Source of the DNA: Jannaschia donghaensis
Lineage (GTDB): Bacteria > Pseudomonadota > Alphaproteobacteria > Rhodobacterales > Rhodobacteraceae
Direction: 5' to 3'
DNA length: 64,000 nucleotides
Assembly: GCF_001403795.1 (NCBI RefSeq)
Contig: NZ_CXSU01000011.1
Span: forward strand, 684,247-748,246
In this document: positions 17,973-26,603 of the stretch, piece by piece
Numbering within the stretch: the stretch's first letter is position 1
Layout of the letters: each line of letters begins with the position of its first letter
Position numbers and translations under genes: made by a program
The notes under the pieces: model-generated
What the model was told of the DNA's origin: nothing
The model's database searches: none
The model's input: the letters and a program-made list of their open reading frames with translations, nothing else

Positions 17973-20287
17973 CCGTCGCCAAACCCCTGCCCCACGAAAG
18001 CGCGCGCCTGCATGTGACCGGCGCGGCCCGCTACACCGACGATATCCCTGCCCCGAAGGGCTGCCTGCATCTGGCGTTCGGCCTGTCGGATGTGGCGCGC
18101 GGCACGCTCGACGCCTTGAACGTCGATGCGGTGCGGGCGGCCCCCGGCGTGGTGACGGTGCTGACGGCGCAAGACCTCGACCCGATGCCCGACTGCTCCC
18201 CTTCGCTGCACGACGAGCCGTTGCTGTGCACCCGGGAAATCCACTATGCGGGCCAGCCCTTGTATCTGGTGATCGCGGACAGCCACCTGAACGCCCGGCG
18301 CGCGGCCCGGTTGCACGAGGCGACCCTCACGCAAGGTGACGCGATCTTGACAGTCGAGCAGGCGCTGAAGGCGGAATCGTGGTTCGACGGCGGCCCCCGC
18401 GTCTGGACGGACGGCGATGTCGAGGCGGCTTTGGCGAAGTCGCCCCATCGCCTGACCGGGCAGATCGAGATCGGCGGGCAGGAACATTTCTATCTCGAAG
18501 GGCAGGCCGCCCTGGCCGTGCCGTCGGAAGCCGGAGAGATGCACGTCCTCACCTCCACCCAGCATCCCACCGAAATTCAGCACAAGGTCGCCGACGCGCT
18601 GGGTGTGCCGATGCATGCGGTGCGCTCCGAGGTGCGGCGCATGGGCGGGGGGTTCGGCGGCAAGGAAAGCCAAGGCAACGCGCTGGCCATCGCCAGTGCC
18701 ATCGCGGCCCGTCTGACGGGGCGCGCCTGTCGGATGCGCTATGACCGGGACGACGATTTCGTCGTGACCGGCAAGCGACATGATTTCCGTATTGCCTACG
18801 AGGTTGGCCACGATGAGGCGGGCCGCGTTCTGGCGGTGAAGTTCAGGCACTGGACCCGCTGCGGCTGGGCGCAGGACCTGTCGCTGCCGGTGGCCGACCG
18901 CGCCATGCTACACGCCGACAACGCCTACGACATCCCGGCCATGTCCATCGAGAGCTGGCGGCTGCGCACGAACACGCAGTCGGCGACGGCGTTTCGCGGT
19001 TTCGGTGGGCCGCAGGGCATGCTGGGGATCGAGCGGGTGATGGACCACGTGGCGCACGCCGTGGGGCGCGACCCGTTGGAGGTGCGGCGGGCGAACTTCT
19101 ACGCGGACGCCGGTGGGAATGTGGGAGCCTCCGGCGGGGATATTTCCGAAACGAAGAAGACGGGGCGGACGCATTACGGCCAGGAGGTGACGGACTTCTG
19201 CCTCGGGGACATCACGGCGCGACTGGCGGAGAGCTGCGACTACGCCGGGCGCCGGGCGCGGGTGGCCGAGTGGAATGCGGCAAACGATGTGCTCAAGCGC
19301 GGCATCGCGCTGACGCCGGTGAAGTTCGGAATCTCGTTCACGCTGACGCATCTCAACCAGGCGGGGGCCTTGGTCCACGTCTATGCCGACGGGTCGATCC
19401 ACCTGAACCACGGCGGCACCGAGATGGGGCAGGGGTTGCATTCCAAGGTGGCGCAGGTGGCCGCCGACCGGTTCGGCTGCGACATGGCGCGGGTGAAGGT
19501 GACGGCGACGGATACGGCCAAGGTGCCCAATACTTCCGCCACGGCCGCCAGTTCGGGGGCCGATCTGAACGGTATGGCGGTCAAGGCCGCCTGCGACACG
19601 ATCCGCGACCGGATCGCCGTATTTCTGGCCGAGGCGCATCAGGCCGATCCGGCCACCGTGGTCTTCGCGGGCGATGCCGTGACCGTCGGAGGCGAGAGCT
19701 ATCCTTTCGAAAAGGCCGCGGCGATGGCTTATGCGGGTCGCGTGTCGCTGTCGTCTACGGGCTTCTACGCCACGCCCGACATCAGTTGGGACCGGGAGGC
19801 CGGGCAGGGCCGACCGTTCTATTATTTCGCCTACGGCGCGGCCTGTTCGGAGGTGGTGATCGACACGCTGACCGGTGAAAACCGCATCCTGCGCACCGAC
19901 ATCCTGCACGACGCGGGAGCGTCGCTGAACCCGGCGCTCGACATCGGACAGGTGGAGGGGGGCTTCGTGCAGGGTGCTGGCTGGCTGACGACCGAAGAGC
20001 TGGTCTGGGACGAGGCGGGCCGTCTGCGCACCCATGCGCCCGCGACCTACAAGATCCCTTGCGCGTCGGACGTGCCGCCGGTGTTCAACGTGACGCTGTG
20101 GGAGGGGGAGAACCGTGAGGATACGATCTACCGCTCCAAGGCGGTGGGCGAGCCGCCGTTCATGCACGGCATCTCGGTGCTGATGGCGTTGTCGGACGCC
20201 GTCGCCTCTTGCGGAAAATCCTACCCCGATCTGCACGCGCCCGCGACGGCGGAATGCATCCTGCAGACGGTGCGGGCAACGTCGTGA
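17969..20287 (+). CDS. xdhB: Xanthine dehydrogenase large subunit (molybdopterin-binding)
   Basis: Catalytic subunit that oxidises hypoxanthine and xanthine to urate, 772 residues. Motifs include [24 protein letters not shown] and the C-terminal KAVGEPPFM with the catalytic glutamate. The ATG overlaps the xdhA stop (ATGA) and the stop overlaps xdhC (GTGA), so stoichiometric co-translation is likely. Residues about 385-400 ([16 protein letters not shown]) form a Gly/Ser/Lys-rich insert where family members usually run directly into TPYGQ-like sequence. Its DNA matches the local intergenic repeat, so this copy may have been absorbed into the gene. Confidence 0.95.
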   Translation: MTVAKPLPHESARLHVTGAARYTDDIPAPKGCLHLAFGLSDVARGTLDALNVDAVRAAPGVVTVLTAQDLDPMPDCSPSLHDEPLLCTREIHYAGQPLYLVIADSHLNARRAARLHEATLTQGDAILTVEQALKAESWFDGGPRVWTDGDVEAALAKSPHRLTGQIEIGGQEHFYLEGQAALAVPSEAGEMHVLTSTQHPTEIQHKVADALGVPMHAVRSEVRRMGGGFGGKESQGNALAIASAIAARLTGRACRMRYDRDDDFVVTGKRHDFRIAYEVGHDEAGRVLAVKFRHWTRCGWAQDLSLPVADRAMLHADNAYDIPAMSIESWRLRTNTQSATAFRGFGGPQGMLGIERVMDHVAHAVGRDPLEVRRANFYADAGGNVGASGGDISETKKTGRTHYGQEVTDFCLGDITARLAESCDYAGRRARVAEWNAANDVLKRGIALTPVKFGISFTLTHLNQAGALVHVYADGSIHLNHGGTEMGQGLHSKVAQVAADRFGCDMARVKVTATDTAKVPNTSATAASSGADLNGMAVKAACDTIRDRIAVFLAEAHQADPATVVFAGDAVTVGGESYPFEKAAAMAYAGRVSLSSTGFYATPDISWDREAGQGRPFYYFAYGAACSEVVIDTLTGENRILRTDILHDAGASLNPALDIGQVEGGFVQGAGWLTTEELVWDEAGRLRTHAPATYKIPCASDVPPVFNVTLWEGENREDTIYRSKAVGEPPFMHGISVLMALSDAVASCGKSYPDLHAPATAECILQTVRATS
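19121..19164 (+). repeat. Intergenic-type short repeat located inside the xdhB reading frame
   Basis: The DNA contains GGGAGCCTCCGGCGGGGATA followed by TTTCCGAAACGAAGAAG. It has the features of the dispersed element at 38278 and 61606: a short palindrome, a C/G-rich box, a GG(A)TATTT core and a purine-rich tail. Here it is read as residues 385-398 of XdhB without a frameshift. The match was judged by eye only. Confidence 0.5.
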
Positions 20288-21168
20288 CGCTGGACGTCGA
20301 CGGGCTGACCGCTTTGATCGCGGCGCATGGTTCGATCGCGCGCATCCTGGTGGTGGACGCGCGCGGATCGGTGCCGCGGGGGGCGGGCACGTCGATGGTG
20401 GTCTGGGCAGACGGATCCGACGGCACGATCGGTGGTGGGGCGCTGGAGTGGCAGGCCATCACGGCCGCGCGCCAGACGCTGGCGACGGGCCGATCGCAGG
20501 TGCTGCGCATTCCCCTTGGGCCGGCGCTGGGCCAATGTTGCGGCGGGGCGGTGACGCTGGCAATCGAAGGTTTGGACAAGGTGCCAAGGGCACCTTGGGT
20601 GCGGCGGATCGAAGGGGCGGAGGATTGTCCCGACATGACCGGCTTCGCGTTCCGCGACGGATGGCTGCGGGAGGAGGCGCGCGCGCCGGGCCGTGCGATC
20701 TGGGTGTGGGGCGCGGGGCACGTGGGCGCGGCCCTTGTCACGACGCTTGCCCCCATGCCCGACCTGTCGGTCACTTGGATCGACGATGCCGCCGACCGCT
20801 TCCCGAACGTCCCCGACCCCGTCACGCAATTGCTGGCCACGGACATGCCCCGTGCGATGCACCATGCCCCGGCCGACGCCGACCACATCATCCTGACCTA
20901 TAGCCACGATATTGATCTGGCGCTTTGCCATGCGGCGCTGTCGCATGGGTTCCGATCCTGCGGGCTTATCGGGTCGGCGACGAAATGGGCGCGGTTTCGA
21001 TCGCGGTTGGGGGCTTTGGGGCATGAAAAACAGGCGATCGACCGCATCGCCTGCCCGATCGGCAACCCGGCCTTCGGCAAACATCCACAGGCCATTGCGG
21101 TGGGTGTCGCGGCCAGTCTACTTTCCCCGGAGTTGTCCCACGGGGCGGCAGGGGAGACGACCACGTGA
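20284..21168 (+). CDS. xdhC: Xanthine dehydrogenase accessory protein XdhC
   Basis: Maturation factor of 294 residues that binds molybdenum cofactor and inserts the sulfurated form into XdhB. An N-terminal XdhC/CoxI domain is seen (RILVVDARGSVPRGAGTSMVV, with IGGGALEWQA and LGQCCGG), then a Rossmann-like domain (IWVWGAGHVGAALV). The GTG start overlaps the xdhB TGA, and its own TGA overlaps the GTG of the following ABC ATPase gene. This continuous coupling ties purine oxidation to the transport genes that follow. Confidence 0.92.
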   Translation: MTLDVDGLTALIAAHGSIARILVVDARGSVPRGAGTSMVVWADGSDGTIGGGALEWQAITAARQTLATGRSQVLRIPLGPALGQCCGGAVTLAIEGLDKVPRAPWVRRIEGAEDCPDMTGFAFRDGWLREEARAPGRAIWVWGAGHVGAALVTTLAPMPDLSVTWIDDAADRFPNVPDPVTQLLATDMPRAMHHAPADADHIILTYSHDIDLALCHAALSHGFRSCGLIGSATKWARFRSRLGALGHEKQAIDRIACPIGNPAFGKHPQAIAVGVAASLLSPELSHGAAGETTT

Positions 21169-22697
21169 CCATTCTTCTGGAGTTGAGCGGCCTGACCAAG
21201 GCGTATCCCGGTGTGGTCGCCAACGATGACGTGTCGTTCCGCATCCGCGCCGGTGCGGTCCATGCCCTGCTGGGGGAAAACGGGGCTGGAAAGTCGACTT
21301 TGGTCAAGACGGTCTATGGGTTGGTGAAGCCGGATCACGGGATGATGACCCTCAAGGGCGCGCCCTTTGCCCCCGAGGAGCCGCGCGCGGCGCGGGCGGC
21401 GGGCGTCGCGATGGTGTTCCAGCATTTCAGCCTGTTCGAGGCCCTTTCGGTGGCCGAAAACGTCGCGTTGGGCATGGAAAATCCGCCCAAATTGCGCGAC
21501 TTGGCCACCCGCATCCGCGCCGTGTCGCAGGAATACGGACTGCCGTTGGACCCCGACCGCCGGGTCGGTGACCTGTCCGCGGGGGAGCGTCAGAGGGTCG
21601 AGATCATCCGGTGCCTGCTGCAGGACCCCAGCCTTCTGATCATGGACGAGCCGACGTCCGTCCTGACCCCGCAGGAGGTGGAAATCCTGTTCGCGACGTT
21701 GCGCAAGCTGTCGCGGGAGGGGACATCGATCCTCTATATCTCTCATAAACTGGAAGAAATTCGCAGTTTATGCGACGCGGCCACGATCCTGCGCGGCGGC
21801 AAGGTGGTGGGCGAGGTCGACCCGCGCACCACCTCGGCCGCCGATCTGGCCGAACGGATGGTCGGAACCAAGCTGACCGCACCCAAGGCCACGGGCGGGG
21901 CGGTCGGGGATGTCGTCCTGCAGGTCGCGGCCTTGTCCATGCCGCCCGCATCGCAGTTCGGCACCCCCCTGCGGGACATCGCGATGACCGTGCGCGCGGG
22001 CGAGGTGCTGGGCATCGGCGGCGTCGCGGGCAACGGGCAGGACGAACTGCTGGCCGCCCTGTCCGGGGAGCGGACATCGGCAAGGAACACCGTAACGATG
22101 GACGGTATGGACCTGTCGCGGTTGGCCCCGACCGCGCGGCGCAAAGCGGGGCTTCTGACCGGCCCGGAGGAGCGTTTGGGCCATGCCGCGGTGCCGGACA
22201 TGACGCTGGTGGAAAACGCCGCGCTGACAGGGGCGGCGCGGCGAAACATGCTGTCGGGCGGGTTCCTTCATTGGGGGCGTGCGCGCGGCTTCGCCGACGA
22301 GATCATCGCCAAATTCGACGTCCGCACCCCCGGCAACCATGTCGCGGCGCGGTCGCTGTCGGGGGGAAACCTGCAGAAGTTCGTGATCGGACGCGAAGTT
22401 CTGCAAGACCCGCGCGTCCTGATCGTCAATCAGCCGACCTGGGGGGTCGATGCACTGGCCGCCGCCGCCATCCGGCAGGCGTTGCTGGATCTGGCCGGAC
22501 AGGGGGCAGCGATCGTCGTGATATCACAGGATCTGGATGAACTGCTTGAGATATCGGATCGCTTTGCGGCCCTGAATGGCGGGCGACTGGGGGACGCGGT
22601 GCCGACAAACACCCTGACGATGGAGCAAATCGGCCTGATGCTGGGCGGGGCGCATGACACCAGACCTGCGCAGCGGGCGGAGCCTGCGCATGTGTGA
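21165..22697 (+). CDS. Nucleoside/purine-type ABC transporter ATP-binding protein (two ABC domains)
   Basis: A 510-residue ATPase with two fused ABC domains, as in sugar/nucleoside importers of the YufO/NupA class. The first domain has Walker A LLGENGAGKST, signature LSAGERQRVEI and Walker B LLIMDEPTSVLTPQ. The second has GIGGVAGNGQDELL in place of a normal Walker A and the signature SLSGGNLQKFVIGRE. This asymmetric pattern is usual for the family. The GTG start overlaps the xdhC stop. With the permeases and BMP protein downstream it should import purine bases or nucleosides for XdhAB (inference from operon). Confidence 0.92.
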   Translation: MTILLELSGLTKAYPGVVANDDVSFRIRAGAVHALLGENGAGKSTLVKTVYGLVKPDHGMMTLKGAPFAPEEPRAARAAGVAMVFQHFSLFEALSVAENVALGMENPPKLRDLATRIRAVSQEYGLPLDPDRRVGDLSAGERQRVEIIRCLLQDPSLLIMDEPTSVLTPQEVEILFATLRKLSREGTSILYISHKLEEIRSLCDAATILRGGKVVGEVDPRTTSAADLAERMVGTKLTAPKATGGAVGDVVLQVAALSMPPASQFGTPLRDIAMTVRAGEVLGIGGVAGNGQDELLAALSGERTSARNTVTMDGMDLSRLAPTARRKAGLLTGPEERLGHAAVPDMTLVENAALTGAARRNMLSGGFLHWGRARGFADEIIAKFDVRTPGNHVAARSLSGGNLQKFVIGREVLQDPRVLIVNQPTWGVDALAAAAIRQALLDLAGQGAAIVVISQDLDELLEISDRFAALNGGRLGDAVPTNTLTMEQIGLMLGGAHDTRPAQRAEPAHV

Positions 22698-22760
22698 CGT
22701 TGAGAGCGCATCGAGGTCCTTTCCCGGCGTGACATCGACGCGGCCCGAAGGCGTGCAAGC

Positions 22761-23843
22761 GTGATCCGGCTGGAGCGGCGACCGACCCCATCGCGGGCCT
22801 GGGGTGCGGCCTCCCCGCTGCTGGCGGTCGCGTTGACGATGGTGGCGGGTGTATTGATGTTCGCGGCTTTGGGCAAAGACCCGGTGGAAGCGCTGCGTAC
22901 GATCTTCTGGGATCCTGTGTTCGGGGAGTTCGCCTGGTATTTTCGCGGCCAGCTTTTGGTGAAGGCCGGGCCGCTGATCCTGATCGCGGTGGGCCTTGCC
23001 ATGGGATTCCGCGCGGGCGTCTGGAACATCGGGGCGGAAGGCCAGTATATCGTTGGCGCAATCTGCGGGGCCGCCGCCGGGCTGGCGTTCTATCCGTCCG
23101 ACAGTTGGCTGATCTTCCCGTTCATGGTGATCTGCGGCGCGCTTGGCGGGATCGCCTGGGGGATGATCCCGGCACTGCTGAAGGTAAAATTCGGGACCAA
23201 CGAGATTCTGGTGTCATTGATGCTGGTCTATGTGGCCGAGAATCTGCTGGCGTCGGCGGCGGTCGGCTGGCTTCGCAATCCGGATGCGGTGGGTTTTCCA
23301 GGCTCCCGCAACCTGTCGCGGTGGGACGCGTCGTCGAACCTCGAGTTGATCGCGGGGACCGGCCTGCACTGGGGCGGGGTGGCGGCGATCATCGCGGTGA
23401 TCTTTGCCTATGTCCTGCTGACGCGACACCTGATGGGCTTTCAGATCCGACTGGCGGGCGCGGCCCCGCGCGCGGCGCGGTTCGGCGGCGTGAACACGGC
23501 GCGGCTGGTGGTGTTCTGTCTTGGCTTCTCGGGGATGCTGGCCGGGCTTGCGGGCCTGTTCGAGGTGACGGGACCGGCGGGGCAGGTAAGCATCGACTTT
23601 GCCTCCGGTTATGGATTCACTGCGATCATCGTGGCATTTCTGGGCCGGCTGAACCCGCTGGGCATCGTGGCGGCGGGGCTGCTGATGGCGTTGACGTACG
23701 TGGGCGGGGAAGCGGCGTCGGCCAATCTGGGCCTGCCGGGGGCGGCCATTTCGGCATTCCAGGGGATGCTGCTGTTTTTCCTGCTGGCGGTGGATGTGCT
23801 AACGAATTTTCGGGTGCGGATCTGGCAGGGGGCGACGGCATGA
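22761..23843 (+). CDS. BMP-type ABC transporter permease (first)
   Basis: Inner-membrane permease of 360 residues with many hydrophobic segments, of the BPD_transp_2 superfamily (YufP-like). Typical stretches are MGFRAGVWNIGAEGQYIVGA and VKFGTNEILVSLML, the latter near the ATPase-coupling loop. A GTG start at 22761 is used, 63 bases after the ATPase gene. It should form a heterodimer with the second permease at 24473. Two small membrane-protein genes lie between the two permease genes. Confidence 0.92.
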   Translation: MIRLERRPTPSRAWGAASPLLAVALTMVAGVLMFAALGKDPVEALRTIFWDPVFGEFAWYFRGQLLVKAGPLILIAVGLAMGFRAGVWNIGAEGQYIVGAICGAAAGLAFYPSDSWLIFPFMVICGALGGIAWGMIPALLKVKFGTNEILVSLMLVYVAENLLASAAVGWLRNPDAVGFPGSRNLSRWDASSNLELIAGTGLHWGGVAAIIAVIFAYVLLTRHLMGFQIRLAGAAPRAARFGGVNTARLVVFCLGFSGMLAGLAGLFEVTGPAGQVSIDFASGYGFTAIIVAFLGRLNPLGIVAAGLLMALTYVGGEAASANLGLPGAAISAFQGMLLFFLLAVDVLTNFRVRIWQGATA

Positions 23844-24163
23844 CCAAGATGGATAGACCAGATGGGCTTGGCCTGCTGTGGATCGCGGTAGGGGCGGGGC
23901 TGACGCTGCTGTTCGTGGTGGTGACGGTCCTGGCGGTTGTCGGAAAGTCGGCCCTGTTGGAGTTGACGTCGACCGGCGTGGGACAACCGAGCGCTGCCGC
24001 GCCCGTCATCGCCGGCGGGCTGACAACCGTCTTGCTGATTGCCGGGCTCTTCCGTTGGCGCGGGGTGCGGAAGGTTCGGATGTGGATGCTGACGGTCCTG
24101 GCGGGTCTGACCTGCGCGGCTTGGATCGTGTTTCTGGCAAACGTGGGCAGCGGCAGTGTTTGA
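23840..24163 (+). CDS. Small three-span membrane protein within the purine transporter operon
   Basis: A 107-residue protein starting MTKMDRPDGLGLLWIAVG. It shows three hydrophobic segments: a first around GAGLTLLFVVVTVLAVVG, a second around VIAGGLTTVLLIAGLF and a third around MLTVLAGLTCAAWIVFLA. The ATG overlaps the stop of the upstream permease (ATGA). No family is recognised. Its tight coupling between two permease genes suggests a helper role in the transporter, but that is inference. Confidence 0.75.
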   Translation: MTKMDRPDGLGLLWIAVGAGLTLLFVVVTVLAVVGKSALLELTSTGVGQPSAAAPVIAGGLTTVLLIAGLFRWRGVRKVRMWMLTVLAGLTCAAWIVFLANVGSGSV

Positions 24164-24187
24164 ACGCGAACGTCGGAGGAGCCGGAC

Positions 24188-24472
24188 GTGACACATGCGA
24201 AACTCGCCCCCGTAATGGGGCTGATGATGGGCGGGATGATCCCGTTGATGATGCATGGGCAGATGGGCGGGGCCGGGGCGGCTTTCCTTCTGAGCCATGT
24301 CGTGTTGGGCCTTGCAGCCCTGACGCTGGCACTGGTGGTTCCATCGGTGCGACGCTGGGTGGGCCGTCATAAACCGACGCGCGCGATGGGGCTCAAGATG
24401 GGGCTCGGGGCGTTGGTCGGATTTGCCCTCATCTGCTCACACTGCTTGGTCACGTTGCACGGGACGATCTGA
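24188..24472 (+). CDS. Second small membrane protein within the purine transporter operon
   Basis: A 94-residue protein using a GTG start preceded by GGAGGA. The first segment is methionine-rich (APVMGLMMGGMIPLMMHGQM), followed by two hydrophobic spans (AAFLLSHVVLGLAALTLALV and GLGALVGFALICSHCLV) with a basic loop between them. Its stop is immediately followed by the ATG of the second permease. A methionine-rich region and the CSHC motif could bind a metal such as copper, but this is speculative. No family is recognised. Confidence 0.72.
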   Translation: MTHAKLAPVMGLMMGGMIPLMMHGQMGGAGAAFLLSHVVLGLAALTLALVVPSVRRWVGRHKPTRAMGLKMGLGALVGFALICSHCLVTLHGTI

Positions 24473-25402
24473 ATGGACCTCTCCTCGATCTCCCCCACCC
24501 TGCTCATCGCCTCTCTCATGGTCGCAGCGACGCCAATCCTGTTGGCGGCCCTCGGCGAGATGGTGGTCGAAAAATCAGGCGTCCTGAACCTCGGGGTCGA
24601 GGGGATGATGATCATGGGGGCGGTCTGCGGGTTCATCGCGTCGGTGGAAAGCGGGTCGCCATGGCTGGGGTTTCTGATGGCGGCCGCCGGGGGCGCGGTC
24701 ATGGCGCTGCTGTTCGGTTTTCTGACGCAGGTTTTGCTGTCCAATCAGGTGGCGACGGGGCTGGCCCTGACGCTTTTCGGACTGGGGCTGTCGGCGCTGC
24801 TGGGACAGGGATACGTGGGCATCAAGGCCAATTCGTTGGGGCGGATCGACTTGGGCTGGCTGTCGGATTTGCCGTTCGTGGGCCGGGTCGTCTTTGGCCA
24901 CGACCCCATCGTCTATCTGTCGCTGGCGTTGGTCGCGGTGGTCTGGGCGTTCCTGAAATACACCCGCGCGGGTCTGGTGCTGCGGGCGGTGGGTGAAAGC
25001 CACAACGCGGCGCATGCGCTGGGTTACGGCGTGCGTCATGTGCGGTTGATGGCGATCGCGTTCGGCGGCGCCTGCGCGGGTCTGGGCGGCGCGTATCTGA
25101 GCCTGGTGCGCGTGCCTCAATGGACCGAAGGGATGACCGCCGGGGCCGGGTGGATCGCGCTGGCCATCGTGGTCTTCGCATCTTGGCGGGCGGGGCGCGT
25201 GTTGGCGGGTGCCTATCTTTTCGGCGGAATCACCGTGTTACAGCTTAACCTGCAGACGGCCGGGGCGTCGGTGCCGGTCGAATTGCTGTCGGCGGCCCCG
25301 TATCTTGTCACCATCCTCGTCCTCGTGCTTATTTCGCTGCGCGCCGGACGGGCGGGGGTCGCCCCTGCCGACCTCGGCAAACCATTCCACGCGTCGACGT
25401 AA
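24473..25402 (+). CDS. BMP-type ABC transporter permease (second)
   Basis: Inner-membrane permease of 309 residues, YufQ-like. Family stretches LAALGEMVVEKSGVLNLGVEGMM and AVGESHNAAHALGYGVRHVR are present, the latter near the ATPase-contact loop. It is the partner of the permease at 22761. The ATG follows the preceding stop without a gap, and the solute-binding protein gene starts 31 bases downstream. Confidence 0.93.
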   Translation: MDLSSISPTLLIASLMVAATPILLAALGEMVVEKSGVLNLGVEGMMIMGAVCGFIASVESGSPWLGFLMAAAGGAVMALLFGFLTQVLLSNQVATGLALTLFGLGLSALLGQGYVGIKANSLGRIDLGWLSDLPFVGRVVFGHDPIVYLSLALVAVVWAFLKYTRAGLVLRAVGESHNAAHALGYGVRHVRLMAIAFGGACAGLGGAYLSLVRVPQWTEGMTAGAGWIALAIVVFASWRAGRVLAGAYLFGGITVLQLNLQTAGASVPVELLSAAPYLVTILVLVLISLRAGRAGVAPADLGKPFHAST

Positions 25403-25433
25403 GATCGGCGCGGGTTCCAACGGGAGAGACAAG

Positions 25434-26540
25434 ATGACACTCAAGACACTTCTGGCCGGCGCGATGGCGCTCGGCCTCGCCGCACCCGCGCTGGCGCAGG
25501 ACGACCCCGTCAAGGTCGGCTTCATCTACGTCGGGCCGATCGGCGACGGCGGGTGGACGTTCCAGCACGATCAGGGCCGTCTGGCGGTGGAGGAGGAGTT
25601 CGGAGACCGGGTCGAGACGGTGTTCCAGGAGTCGGTGCCCGAGGGCGCAGACGCCGAGCGCGCGATCACGCAGATGGCGCTGGGCGGGGCGGACATCATC
25701 TTCACCACGTCCTTCGGCTATATGGATGCGACGAATGCGGTGGCCGAGAAGTTCCCGGATGTGAAATTCGAACACGCGACCGGCTTCAAGCGGGAGCATC
25801 CGAACGTCGCGACGTACGACGCGCGGTTCTACGAGGGTCGCGCGGTGACCGGCACGCTGGCCGGGTACATGACCGAGACCAACAAGATCGGCTACATCGG
25901 ATCCTTCCCGATCCCGGAAGTGATCCAGGGCATCAACTCCAGCTTCCTTCACGCGCAGAAGGTCAATCCGGACGTGGAGATGGTCGTCACCTGGGCCTAT
26001 ACCTGGTTCGACCCCGCGAAGGAGGCTGACGCGGCCCGCGCCATGATCGACCAGGGCGTCGACGTCATCCTGCAGCACACCGACTCCACCGCGCCGCAAG
26101 CCGCCGCACAGGAGGCAAACGCCAACGGGGGCCGTGTGTTCACCTTCGGTCAGGCGTCCGACATGATCGCCTTTGCCACCAACGAAGACGGCACGCCGGG
26201 TCCGCGCATCGCGTCGATCATCGACGATTGGTCGCCCTATTATATCGAACGTGTGGGCGCGGTCATCGACGGCACGTGGGAGCAGCAGGCCAGCTGGGGC
26301 GGCATGCCCGAGGGCGAGGTCGTCATCGGCGAGATCACGGATGCGGTCCCGGCCGAGGCGAAGGCCGCCGCCGAGGAGATGATCGCGGCGATCACCGACG
26401 GCAGCTACCACCCGTTCACCGGCCCGATCAACAAGCAGGACGGTTCGGTCTGGCTGGAGGATGGCGAGGTGGCCGACGACGGCACGCTGGCCGGCATGGA
26501 TTTCTACGTCGAAGGCATCGCGGGCGATATCCCGAACTGA
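25434..26540 (+). CDS. BMP-family substrate-binding protein of purine/nucleoside ABC transporter
   Basis: Periplasmic solute-binding protein of 368 residues. The signal peptide is MKTLLAGAMALGLAAPALAQ-like (residues 1-22) with no lipobox cysteine, so it should be soluble rather than lipid-anchored. The BMP domain has IGDGGWTFQHDQGRLAVEEE and FGYMDATNAVAEKFPDVKFEH. BMP proteins bind nucleosides, purines or autoinducer-like sugars; linkage to xdhABC favours purines. GGGAGAG precedes the ATG. A strong terminator follows, closing the operon. Confidence 0.93.
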   Translation: MTLKTLLAGAMALGLAAPALAQDDPVKVGFIYVGPIGDGGWTFQHDQGRLAVEEEFGDRVETVFQESVPEGADAERAITQMALGGADIIFTTSFGYMDATNAVAEKFPDVKFEHATGFKREHPNVATYDARFYEGRAVTGTLAGYMTETNKIGYIGSFPIPEVIQGINSSFLHAQKVNPDVEMVVTWAYTWFDPAKEADAARAMIDQGVDVILQHTDSTAPQAAAQEANANGGRVFTFGQASDMIAFATNEDGTPGPRIASIIDDWSPYYIERVGAVIDGTWEQQASWGGMPEGEVVIGEITDAVPAEAKAAAEEMIAAITDGSYHPFTGPINKQDGSVWLEDGEVADDGTLAGMDFYVEGIAGDIPN

Positions 26541-26561
26541 TCCTTTGTGGATTAACGGCCC

Positions 26562-26595
26562 AACGCCCGGCGGATCACTCTGCCGGGCGTTTTGT
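26562..26595 (+). terminator. Rho-independent terminator after the purine operon
   Basis: A perfect ten-base stem, AACGCCCGGC with GCCGGGCGTT, has a ten-base loop and is followed by TTGTTTT. It lies 22 bases after the BMP gene stop and before the convergent EF-hand gene, so it probably ends the xdhA-to-BMP transcript and may work in both directions. Confidence 0.85.
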
Positions 26596-26603
26596 TTTGT
26601 GGC

